Positions 1-6,241 of a stretch of 6,339 nucleotides of DNA are shown piece after piece (within the stretch, counting starts at the first letter, position 1; the number at the start of each line of letters is the position of its first letter). Under the pieces are notes generated by a model. It ran no database searches and was not told the DNA's origin. It saw only the letters and a list, made by a program, of their open reading frames with translations. The position numbers and the translations under genes are program-made. The stretch comes from an uncultured Selenomonadaceae bacterium (lineage in GTDB: Bacteria > Bacillota > Negativicutes > Selenomonadales > Selenomonadaceae): positions 1,777 to 8,115 of the forward strand of contig CAJODU010000091.1 in the NCBI GenBank assembly GCA_905233325.1. The letters are read 5' to 3'.

Positions 1-2182
1 ATTCCTTCGACGATATACCGACAAGCCATAGGCAATAGCGTTCCTTGCCATTGATGAACTCCTCAGCACCCATTAGACGCTTAATATACTTCTTGGCCTT
101 CGGCTCACGTTTGATAAAGTCCTCATAATCATCAGCTTCAATGATTAACTTTTGACCATCAGCAGGACGATTGCCGGTTATCATCTCCGGAACATCACAA
201 ATCGGAGTATTGCGGCTCTTAATAAAAATATTTTCAGCGTCGACAAGGTAGGCGTTGATATTTTTTGCCTCAATTCTCTGATCACCGTCGAAAATGTACT
301 TCTGTTTGACCGTTGTACAACTGAACCCGATAATCACACAATGCACCGCCGCCATTTTTTGAGGTGTTTCACTCTGCCACTTGAAAGTTTGATAAGCAAA
401 GTCGATGTGGATTTTTTTGAAAAGCGGCTCCCAGATAATCGCCACCTGCTCACCTTGAGTGATTGAATTGGTTGACACGAAGGCACAGCGGATATCGGTG
501 TCTTGAATGAAGTCGGCCGCCTTGAAGTACCAACAGGCAACATAGTCGATCTTTTTGGTGTTGAGACCTGTCACCGTCAGCAAGTCCGATTTTTGCTCCG
601 TCGTTTGATAGGTATAGCCGACAAAAGGTGGGTTGCCGATGATGTAATTCAACTTCTTTTTGTCGATGATTGCCGCCCAATCCATTTGAAGAGCATTGCC
701 TTTGACAATATTTGCAGACTTCTTCAACGGCAGAAAGTTTGAATCCTCCTGAGTGAGTCTGTCAGTCTCCTGCAACATTTGATTTTCAGCGATCCACATT
801 GCCGTTTGAGCTACAGCGACGGCAAGATCATTAATTTCTATTCCATAGAATTGATCAATGGAGACTTTGATTTTGTCGTAAGTCTCGTCAAATTTGCGAA
901 TCTCTTTGATGACTTTGTTTTCAAGCTGCCTCAACGATAAATAAGTCTCAGTCAAGAAGTTGCCGCTCCCACAGGCAGGATCAAGAAATTTCAAGTCGGC
1001 AAGTTTCTCCTGAAATAATTTCAGCTTTAATAATTTGTCCTTACTCTTGCGATTGATTGAATTAAATTCCTCATCAAGCTCATCAAGGAAAAGCGGATCA
1101 ATAACTTTGTGAATGTTTTCGATAGAGGTGTAGTGCATACCGCCTTTGCGCCTCATTGTGGCGTCAAGGGTTGATTCAAACATCGCGCCGAAGATAGTGG
1201 GGTTAATTCCATACCAATCAAATTTTTTAATGGAATCGGTGAGCAAAAAAATCCTTATATCGTTGTTGAAAGCAGGCACATCTATTTTATCGTCAAACAG
1301 ACCGCCATTGACGTACGGGAATTTAATCAACTCGCCGGTTATGTCGCCGCGCTTATCCTTCGGCAAATTTAGAACTTCAAACAACTTCATTAAAGCGTCA
1401 GCAATCTCTTCGTTGTTGAATTTATTCAGATAATTGAAAAAAGGTTCCTCTTCATCACCAAAGAGAGAGCTGTCATCAGCATAAAGGCAGAACACCAAAC
1501 GCACACACAATTTGTTGAGCGTCGTTGTATTGACATTATTTTTTAGAAATGATTCATAAATTTTGCCGACGAGATCGGCTGCCTTTGCTGAAATTTTTAA
1601 TTCCAATTTTAAATCATCATTAGGATCAATTAGAAAATTCAAGCGTTTGTAATAGTGATAGAGGCGATAAATCTGTATAACTTCCGGCTCATAAATAAAT
1701 TTTTCAATATCCGCTTCGCTTGGCTTGATAAGATCATTCAGGAATTTCATTTTGTACCAAGTCTTGTACTTTTCGGGATTAGCACGGCGTTCCATATCAT
1801 AAATGCGCAACTCTTCAAAATTACAGGTGACAATCCAGCGCGGGCGTTCGGAGTAGGGCAGAGCCTCAGCATATCGCAGAGCTTGCTCAAACGGTTTCAA
1901 TAATGCTCCGTCTGACTGTTTGATGGGCTTGTCTAAGTCAGTGCCAAATGATTTATGCTCAATCAGCACCTTTGTCAGAGGTATCATTGCGTCGATATGC
2001 CCTGTGCTGTTTTCGAGTTCAACAGGTATTTGAAATTTTATCATTTTCTCCGGATTGCTTACGCCGAATAAATCACGGAGCAAAGTCAGCCAAAATATTT
2101 GCGAATCACTGTTTTCACCGCCGCGATTGCTCCATTCAGCGGCAAATTTTTTTGCTGCTGCAATTTGTTCATTGTCCTTCAA
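1..2182 (-). CDS. MmeI-like type IIG/IIL restriction-modification enzyme (N6-adenine DNA methyltransferase with nuclease domain), C-terminus beyond left edge
   Basis: This frame stays open from the start at 2182 to the left edge, giving about 727 residues. Domains seen: an N-terminal PD-(D/E)XK nuclease-like region with Asp64, ten residues, then Glu75-His-Lys77, close to the D-X9-EXK site of MmeI; a helical connector; SAM-binding motif I DPACGSGNF at residues 401-409; and catalytic motif IV NPPF at 517-520, the N6-adenine methyltransferase signature. The last visible stretch (GNRPADG, then EPKAKKYIKR and ERYCLWL) matches the start of the family's target-recognition domain. MmeI has about 919 residues, so roughly 190 are probably missing only because the window ends. 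Such enzymes cut and methylate DNA with one polypeptide and need no separate restriction gene. I chose TTG 2182 over in-frame GTG 2200 because a GGAAGG site precedes the TTG, while the predicted promoter leaves almost no leader before the GTG. A standalone methyltransferase role is possible if the nuclease site is inactive. The family call is strong; the specificity cannot be read. Confidence 0.9.
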   Translation of the reverse strand, partial: MKDNEQIAAAKKFAAEWSNRGGENSDSQIFWLTLLRDLFGVSNPEKMIKFQIPVELENSTGHIDAMIPLTKVLIEHKSFGTDLDKPIKQSDGALLKPFEQALRYAEALPYSERPRWIVTCNFEELRIYDMERRANPEKYKTWYKMKFLNDLIKPSEADIEKFIYEPEVIQIYRLYHYYKRLNFLIDPNDDLKLELKISAKAADLVGKIYESFLKNNVNTTTLNKLCVRLVFCLYADDSSLFGDEEEPFFNYLNKFNNEEIADALMKLFEVLNLPKDKRGDITGELIKFPYVNGGLFDDKIDVPAFNNDIRIFLLTDSIKKFDWYGINPTIFGAMFESTLDATMRRKGGMHYTSIENIHKVIDPLFLDELDEEFNSINRKSKDKLLKLKLFQEKLADLKFLDPACGSGNFLTETYLSLRQLENKVIKEIRKFDETYDKIKVSIDQFYGIEINDLAVAVAQTAMWIAENQMLQETDRLTQEDSNFLPLKKSANIVKGNALQMDWAAIIDKKKLNYIIGNPPFVGYTYQTTEQKSDLLTVTGLNTKKIDYVACWYFKAADFIQDTDIRCAFVSTNSITQGEQVAIIWEPLFKKIHIDFAYQTFKWQSETPQKMAAVHCVIIGFSCTTVKQKYIFDGDQRIEAKNINAYLVDAENIFIKSRNTPICDVPEMITGNRPADGQKLIIEADDYEDFIKREPKAKKYIKRLMGAEEFINGKERYCLWLVGISSKE

Positions 2183-2192
2183 TGATAAGCCG

Positions 2193-2198
2193 CCTTCC
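2193..2198 (-). promoter_or_regulatory. Shine-Dalgarno site that favours the TTG 2182 start of the restriction-modification gene
   Basis: GGAAGG ends 10 bases before TTG 2182. It overlaps the alternative GTG start at 2200-2198, so it cannot serve that codon. No purine-rich site precedes the GTG. A leaderless GTG start adding six residues remains possible. Confidence 0.5.
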
Positions 2199-2214
2199 AC
2201 GATTATTTGATTCC

Positions 2215-2243
2215 ATTATACAACAATCCGATAATTCTATCAA
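2215..2243 (-). promoter_or_regulatory. SigA/sigma70-type promoter for the restriction-modification gene
   Basis: On the minus strand, TTGATA (2243-2238) is followed by a 17-base spacer and a perfect TATAAT (2220-2215). This is 11 of 12 consensus positions with optimal spacing. Transcription should start near 2208, giving a leader of about 25 bases to the TTG codon at 2182. The -35 box lies only seven bases beyond the T-tract of the upstream terminator, so the gene appears to be transcribed separately from the chaperone pair. Confidence 0.8.
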
Positions 2244-2249
2244 GGAAAC

Positions 2250-2282
2250 AAAAAAATTCGGCGGGGAAATATTCCCAACCGA
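2250..2282 (-). terminator. Rho-independent terminator after the Hsp70-like gene
   Basis: On the minus strand, a hairpin has an inner stem GGGAA/TTCCC (arms 2276-2272 and 2268-2264) around a TAT loop, and an outer stem TCGG/CCGA (arms 2282-2279 and 2261-2258) separated by a small internal mismatch. Seven T residues follow at 2256-2250. It begins about 19 bases after the stop codon of the Hsp70-like gene and would end the grpE-like/Hsp70-like transcript. Confidence 0.8.
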
Positions 2283-2300
2283 GTGAAGATTTATTTTAAT

Positions 2301-3932
2301 TCAGTCTGATGAAATGCGAAGTTGATGGACGGCACTCTTGTCAATGTCAATATCAGAGGCGGTGCGGAGGAAAGTCTCGAACTTGTCGCCGGTTGCCGTG
2401 TTGATTGCCTCAACGTGAACGCCGGACGCATCAACCTTGAAGGTAACTTGAATTTTGGTCGTTTTCGGAGTATTCGGCGGCAGATTGACAACGAGTTCTC
2501 CCAGCAGCTTGACATTGTGGGCGGGATCGGTTGCTTGCGGTTCGCCCTCTTCGTTGACGCAGGGGATCAGTGAATCGTCCATTGACATATTCTCAAAGGC
2601 GCGGAGCCTGACACGTTCCTGATTGTCTTCAATCGGATAGTAAGTCTTTGTGGCAATCGCCGGCATCTTCTCGCCAATCTTGATGAAGTTCTCTATAATG
2701 TACTTGTGCTTAGTGCCTTTGGTGTCGACGACGCCAGGACCGAATGAGCGCGGCGTCTGATCCTCAACGGTGAACTTTGCCGCAAGTTCTGCGCGCTTGT
2801 CGTCCGTTGGTATATCGCTGCTTGATTCGGAAGGCACTTCGTCGGTTGTGTCATTTTCAACGGCAAGCCCAAGCATAGAGGCGTAGATTGCCGCACCCTT
2901 CGCGACGGCTTGATCGGGATCGTGCTGCTGGACTTTGCCTGGGAAACGGGCTTCGACGGCATCTTTAATCATCGGCATATAAGTCGATCCGCCGACTAAG
3001 AGGACAGTGTCAATCTCAACATCAGGCACCTTTTGAAGGGTAAGCTCAACGAAATTCATTGTCCTGCCGACCAAATCCGCAGTCATGCGCTCAAAGTCAT
3101 TGCGAGTTATAACAATCTCCGTACGCGAGCCGTTGACATCAATGCGGACTTTTGCCTTCTCCTTTTGACTGAGTTTACGCTTGGCCTCTTCGACTTTGCT
3201 GCGAATATCCTGGCGAGTTTCGGCGTCGAGTTCCTCCGGCGAAAGACCGTTCTCATCACAGCAAGCGCGGAGAATGAAGTCATAGAGCTTGTCGTCCCAA
3301 TCCTTGCCGCCGAGAATATCCTCACCGCCGGTTGCAAGGACTTTTATTTTTTGGACGCCGCCCTCTTCAGTCATGGACATCTTGATTATAGTGACATCGA
3401 AGGTGCCGCCGCCGAGGTCATATACAAGAATTGTGCGATCCTCTTGGAACTGTCGGGCACAGTAGCTCAGAGCCGCCGCCGTCGGTTCATTAATCAAACT
3501 CAAGACATTGAGACCGGCAAGCTCACCCGCCTGCTTGGTTGCGGAACGCTCCTCAAGACCGAAGTAAGCAGGGACGGTTATAACCACGTCGTCAATGGTA
3601 TCACCTTGAGACTCAACGATATTCTTGAGCCTGGTGAGGATCAAGGCACTGATCTCAACGGGCGTGTAGACTTTGCCGTCAAATTCATAGGTGCGGTTAG
3701 TTGGCTTGCCAATCTCACGCTTGACGAACTGAACGACGCGGTGGCCGTCCGTCTCAATGTTGTCCTTAGCTACTTGCCCAACTATGACGTTGTTCTCATT
3801 CTCAAAGAAGACAACTGACGCCAAAGTGTTGGAATTGTCCTCATTATTGCGAATGACTTCGGGATTGCCGTTGCTGTCAAGCCTTGCGATACAGGAATAA
3901 GTAGTTCCCAAATCTATTCCATATGTACTCAT
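2301..3932 (-). CDS. Hsp70/DnaK-like chaperone ATPase, divergent and without C-terminal lid
   Basis: A cytosolic Hsp70-family ATPase of 543 residues, against about 610-640 for DnaK. The nucleotide-binding domain (about 1-355) is well conserved: phosphate loop 1 GIDLGTTYSC at 5-14, Lys71 matching catalytic Lys70, INEPTAAAL at 147-155, phosphate loop 2 YDLGGGTFDV at 171-180, and adenosine motif VLLVGGS at 310-316. Hence ATP binding and hydrolysis are likely. An acidic, Ser-rich stretch (about 356-385) follows. The usual hydrophobic linker before the TPLSLG motif reads KFTVEDQTPRSFG (386-398). A beta-sandwich substrate-binding domain runs to about 520, including KLLGEL and VTFKVDASG, but the helical lid is absent. 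The Thr199-equivalent is Asp205. The start is ATG 3932, with GGAGG 12 bases upstream, a slightly long spacing. It follows the GrpE-like gene by 37 bp and ends at a terminator. Four sampled 60-base lines are 48-58% G+C, against about 37-38% in single lines of the restriction gene and GrpE-like gene. This is probably a specialised paralogue, not the housekeeping DnaK. Confidence 0.92.
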   Translation of the reverse strand: MSTYGIDLGTTYSCIARLDSNGNPEVIRNNEDNSNTLASVVFFENENNVIVGQVAKDNIETDGHRVVQFVKREIGKPTNRTYEFDGKVYTPVEISALILTRLKNIVESQGDTIDDVVITVPAYFGLEERSATKQAGELAGLNVLSLINEPTAAALSYCARQFQEDRTILVYDLGGGTFDVTIIKMSMTEEGGVQKIKVLATGGEDILGGKDWDDKLYDFILRACCDENGLSPEELDAETRQDIRSKVEEAKRKLSQKEKAKVRIDVNGSRTEIVITRNDFERMTADLVGRTMNFVELTLQKVPDVEIDTVLLVGGSTYMPMIKDAVEARFPGKVQQHDPDQAVAKGAAIYASMLGLAVENDTTDEVPSESSSDIPTDDKRAELAAKFTVEDQTPRSFGPGVVDTKGTKHKYIIENFIKIGEKMPAIATKTYYPIEDNQERVRLRAFENMSMDDSLIPCVNEEGEPQATDPAHNVKLLGELVVNLPPNTPKTTKIQVTFKVDASGVHVEAINTATGDKFETFLRTASDIDIDKSAVHQLRISSD

Positions 3933-3960
3933 TTAAATTTCATTCCTCCAAATATGGTAA

Positions 3961-3978
3961 TTAATCATTTTAATCATT
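3961..3978. repeat. Tandem 9-bp duplication at the end of the grpE-like gene
   Basis: TTAATCATT occurs twice in direct succession (3961-3969 and 3970-3978). On the minus strand this duplicates the last codons and stop of the GrpE-like gene, giving Asn-Asp-stop followed by Asn-Asp-stop. It looks like a small slippage duplication that left the reading frame intact. Confidence 0.6.
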
Positions 3979-4581
3979 CAGTGAAGAAGTCAACATTTCT
4001 GATTTAGCCGAGAGTGAGGGATCGTAAACATAGACATCAACATATTCACGATAAAGCGGGTGGCCATTGCGAACAACCCCCGGGCGTCTGCTCTTCACTA
4101 TGGTATTATGCTTCTTTTCGTCGTCGGTTGCAATAGTATTTATAATTTTTGTCAAAAGCGGCTTTCTGACTTCCCCAACTTGACTGACTGAGAGTTCGGC
4201 ATCATAATCAGCCAAAATATCCTCTAACTGTTCAAATAGAAGTTGCAGCGTACGCTTGACATTATCGGAGATGGACTCCTCATTCAATAAATTTCTGTAT
4301 TCGACGCAGACAGCCGAGATTTCCTTCAGTAATGGCGTGAACTGTTCGCCTCTCTGCTGCTCTTTGAGTTGAATGAGCTCATTCTGCATACCTTGACGAA
4401 CTTGATTTTGAAAATTTATATTCTCGCGCAGGACTTGTGTCAACTGTCTGGAATTTTTATCCTGCTTGTCAATCAATTCACCGATCAATTCCGTCAAATT
4501 AGATATTTCACTCTTTGCAGAAAGATCTACAGCCTCATTCTCTTCATCAGCCTGAATTTCTGTTTGTATTTCTGAAGACAT
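3970..4581 (-). CDS. GrpE-like nucleotide exchange factor, partner of the adjacent Hsp70-like protein
   Basis: A 203-residue protein with GrpE architecture: an acidic, disordered start (about 1-25), a long charged helix likely to form a coiled-coil dimer (about 26-80), a helical segment (about 81-130), then a beta-rich end (about 158-188). In that end, RRPGVVRNGHPLYREYVDVYVYD resembles, in divergent form, GrpE's closing pattern in which a Gly-Tyr turn leads to RVLRPAxVxV. GrpE proteins release ADP from Hsp70. Sequence match alone is weak, but the length, coiled coil and position directly before an Hsp70 gene agree. The start ATG 4581 has AAGGGAG (4594-4588) six bases upstream. The stop is 37 bp before the Hsp70-like ATG, so the two are probably co-transcribed. 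A Ser-rich tail of about 15 residues extends past the GrpE-like end. An unrelated coiled-coil regulator of Hsp70 is the main alternative. Confidence 0.72.
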   Translation of the reverse strand: MSSEIQTEIQADEENEAVDLSAKSEISNLTELIGELIDKQDKNSRQLTQVLRENINFQNQVRQGMQNELIQLKEQQRGEQFTPLLKEISAVCVEYRNLLNEESISDNVKRTLQLLFEQLEDILADYDAELSVSQVGEVRKPLLTKIINTIATDDEKKHNTIVKSRRPGVVRNGHPLYREYVDVYVYDPSLSAKSEMLTSSLND

Positions 4582-4619
4582 TAGTAACTCCCTTCAATAC
4601 AAATTTATAACATTATCTA

Positions 4620-4648
4620 ATTCTACACAAAATTAAAATCTCCTGCAA
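4620..4648 (-). promoter_or_regulatory. Possible promoter of the grpE-like/Hsp70-like operon
   Basis: On the minus strand TTGCAG (4648-4643), a 17-base spacer and TAGAAT (4625-4620) give a good -10 but only a half-matching -35. Transcription would begin near 4613, about 32 bases before the ATG. GATAAT (4617-4612) is another possible -10. No CIRCE inverted repeat (TTAGCACTC/GAGTGCTAA) is present, so HrcA heat-shock control is not indicated here. Read-through from the kinase gene across the 85-bp gap is also possible. Confidence 0.35.
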
Positions 4649-4658
4649 CGAGGCAAGG
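4629..4658 (-). terminator. Weak candidate terminator after the histidine kinase gene
   Basis: Eight bases after the kinase stop codon, CCTTGC (4658-4653) can pair with GCAGG (4646-4642) with one bulged T and a six-base loop. A T-rich but interrupted stretch follows (4639-4629). The stem is short and overlaps the proposed -35 box of the next gene, so any termination would be partial. Confidence 0.25.
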
Positions 4659-4666
4659 TGTGAATT

Positions 4667-6166
4667 TTACAAAATTGTGGCGTTTTTTTGACTAATTGCT
4701 ATATATTCATTGATTGTTGATATGAGATGTGCAATATCAAAGGGCTTGGCGACGTGAGAATCCATACCGCTTTCCCTGCTCATTTGCTTATCTTGTTCGC
4801 GGGCATTGGCACTAAGGGCAATGATAGGCAGAGTGGCGGTATCTTCCCTGCCGAGGGCACGGATTGCACGGGTTGCCTCGTAACCGTTCATTATAGGCAT
4901 TTGAATATCCATCAAAACGAGATCGTAATACCTCATGGGTCTGATCTTTATCATTTCAACCGCATCGCAACCGTCAGGGACTGCCTCAACCAAAAAGCCG
5001 CTCTCTGTGAGAATGGTTTCCGCTAACATTCGATTGACTTCAATATCCTCAACCAAAAGTATCCTGTACTGACCGGTTGACTTGTATTCCTCTTGCTCTG
5101 TGGTTGAAGTATCTTTTTCAACATGCTGAACTAATTTGAGCGGCAAATCTACGGTAAAGGTTGCTCCGGCATCTTTTTTGCTCTTGACTTTGATCGAGCC
5201 GCCCATAATATCAAGGATTTTCTTTGTGATTGTCAGTCCGAGACCGGTGCCGCCGAGGTAACCTGTCCGTGTTGAGTTCTCCTCACGTTCAAAAGCCTCA
5301 AACATTCGCCTCATAAAATCTTCACTCATACCGATTCCGTTATCAGATACCTCAAATTCAAAACGAGCGTAGCCGGACTCTGACACTCTCTTCTGACGTG
5401 CCGATACCTTGATAGAACCATTGTACAATGTGAATTTAACGGCATTGCTGATCAAATTGCTCATGATTCGACGAAATCTCAGCGTATCAATATAAACTTC
5501 CTGCTCCGGCAGATCAATGTCCTCTTCTATATTTAAAGCCTTTTCCTCAGCCTCCACGCGGAACATATCCAAAACAATAGCAATCTGATCTTTCAAATTA
5601 CAAGATTCCGCCTTGAGTTCAATTCTGCCGTAGTCGATCTTGCTCATCTCCAGCAGATCATCAATCAATGCAAGCATGTGGTGATTTGATTCGTTGAGTT
5701 TGTCGAGGTACTCCTGCAACTTGTCAGGCTCATTGATATGACGCTTTGCAAGTGCGGTGAATCCCATAATTGCATTCATAGGTGTACGAATATCGTGTGA
5801 TATACTGAACAGGAATGACGCCTTGACTTCGTTGGCGTGTTTCTCTCGTTCCAATGCTGTTTCCATGCTGATCTTATCCGCAAGCTCTTTTTGGACGCGG
5901 CTAATTTGATCAGTAATATCGCGATAACCCATAACCACATGATCTTGAAGAGTTTCGTCCTTGATTTTGACGATTGACAATTCCATATGGATTATGCTGT
6001 CGTTCTTGCCGATACACCTGTAATTGATAGTGTAGGACGGCTCTTTTTTTATCCTTTCGCGGATACGCTCTGCAGATACTTCCTTGAGATAATATTTTTG
6101 ATCATCAATCAAGACGTAACGCTTGGCATATTCGGGAAAGATTTTTCGCCAGTCAGCAGACTTCAA
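4667..6166 (-). CDS. Hybrid sensor histidine kinase (PAS-HisKA-HATPase-receiver), probably 5'-truncated by an insertion element
   Basis: A cytosolic signalling kinase that would autophosphorylate on His and pass phosphate to its own receiver. In the 499 residues from TTG 6166: the C-terminal part of a PAS-like sensor domain ending VVMGYRDITDQI (about 77-88); a short coiled-coil linker; HisKA with the H-box SISHDIRTP (phosphorylated His124); an ATPase domain with N-box Asn241, DNGIGM (275-280) and GGTGLGL (305-311); and a receiver with acidic pair Glu373-Asp374, phospho-acceptor Asp420, and Lys474. All catalytic residues are present. No membrane segment or DNA-binding output domain is visible. 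The same frame continues upstream as clear PAS sequence to about 6240, then enters a transposon end. TTG 6166 has no good ribosome site, so it is probably not the native start. The original protein was longer. Whether the remainder is expressed is unclear; it may be a pseudogene fragment. Confidence 0.9.
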   Translation of the reverse strand: MKSADWRKIFPEYAKRYVLIDDQKYYLKEVSAERIRERIKKEPSYTINYRCIGKNDSIIHMELSIVKIKDETLQDHVVMGYRDITDQISRVQKELADKISMETALEREKHANEVKASFLFSISHDIRTPMNAIMGFTALAKRHINEPDKLQEYLDKLNESNHHMLALIDDLLEMSKIDYGRIELKAESCNLKDQIAIVLDMFRVEAEEKALNIEEDIDLPEQEVYIDTLRFRRIMSNLISNAVKFTLYNGSIKVSARQKRVSESGYARFEFEVSDNGIGMSEDFMRRMFEAFEREENSTRTGYLGGTGLGLTITKKILDIMGGSIKVKSKKDAGATFTVDLPLKLVQHVEKDTSTTEQEEYKSTGQYRILLVEDIEVNRMLAETILTESGFLVEAVPDGCDAVEMIKIRPMRYYDLVLMDIQMPIMNGYEATRAIRALGREDTATLPIIALSANAREQDKQMSRESGMDSHVAKPFDIAHLISTINEYIAISQKNATIL

Positions 6167-6241
6167 CTCATCTGAAATAGTTTTAAAATAATCATTTTGC
6201 AGGCGGTAAGGGTGTATGCTGCCGGTATCGAGATTGAGTAA
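6167..6241 (-). pseudogene. Upstream PAS-domain remnant of the histidine kinase, in frame and lacking a start codon
   Basis: The kinase frame continues upstream as LLNLDTGSIHPYRLQNDYF and onward with no stop and no ATG or GTG. Only a CTG (6202) occurs as a poor start. The NLDTG-x-x-HPYR pattern resembles the early part of PAS-type sensor domains in Firmicute kinases, so this is real kinase sequence whose earlier part is missing. Coding resemblance ends at about 6241, where the transposon end begins. Confidence 0.6.

Noticed and set aside
152..2286. Several plus-strand open frames of about 80-112 residues
   Set aside because: They nearly all lie opposite the continuous restriction-modification coding frame, which carries clear family motifs throughout. 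None has a convincing ribosome site or recognisable product.
3033..3818. 261-residue open frame on the plus strand
   Set aside because: It lies wholly antisense to the conserved ATPase domain of the Hsp70-like gene, shows no recognisable domain, and is explained as a shadow of that gene's codon pattern.
3929..3943. Four-codon leader frame (Met-Lys-Phe-Lys-stop) overlapping the Hsp70-like start as ATGA
   Set aside because: The GGAGG site is only one base before its ATG, too close for initiation, so it is probably chance. The same site can serve the Hsp70-like ATG 12 bases away.
4582..4666. CIRCE-type heat-shock operator upstream of the grpE-like gene
   Set aside because: I searched for TTAGCACTC/GAGTGCTAA halves and found neither. 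The short AT-rich inverted repeat at the kinase stop codon does not resemble it.
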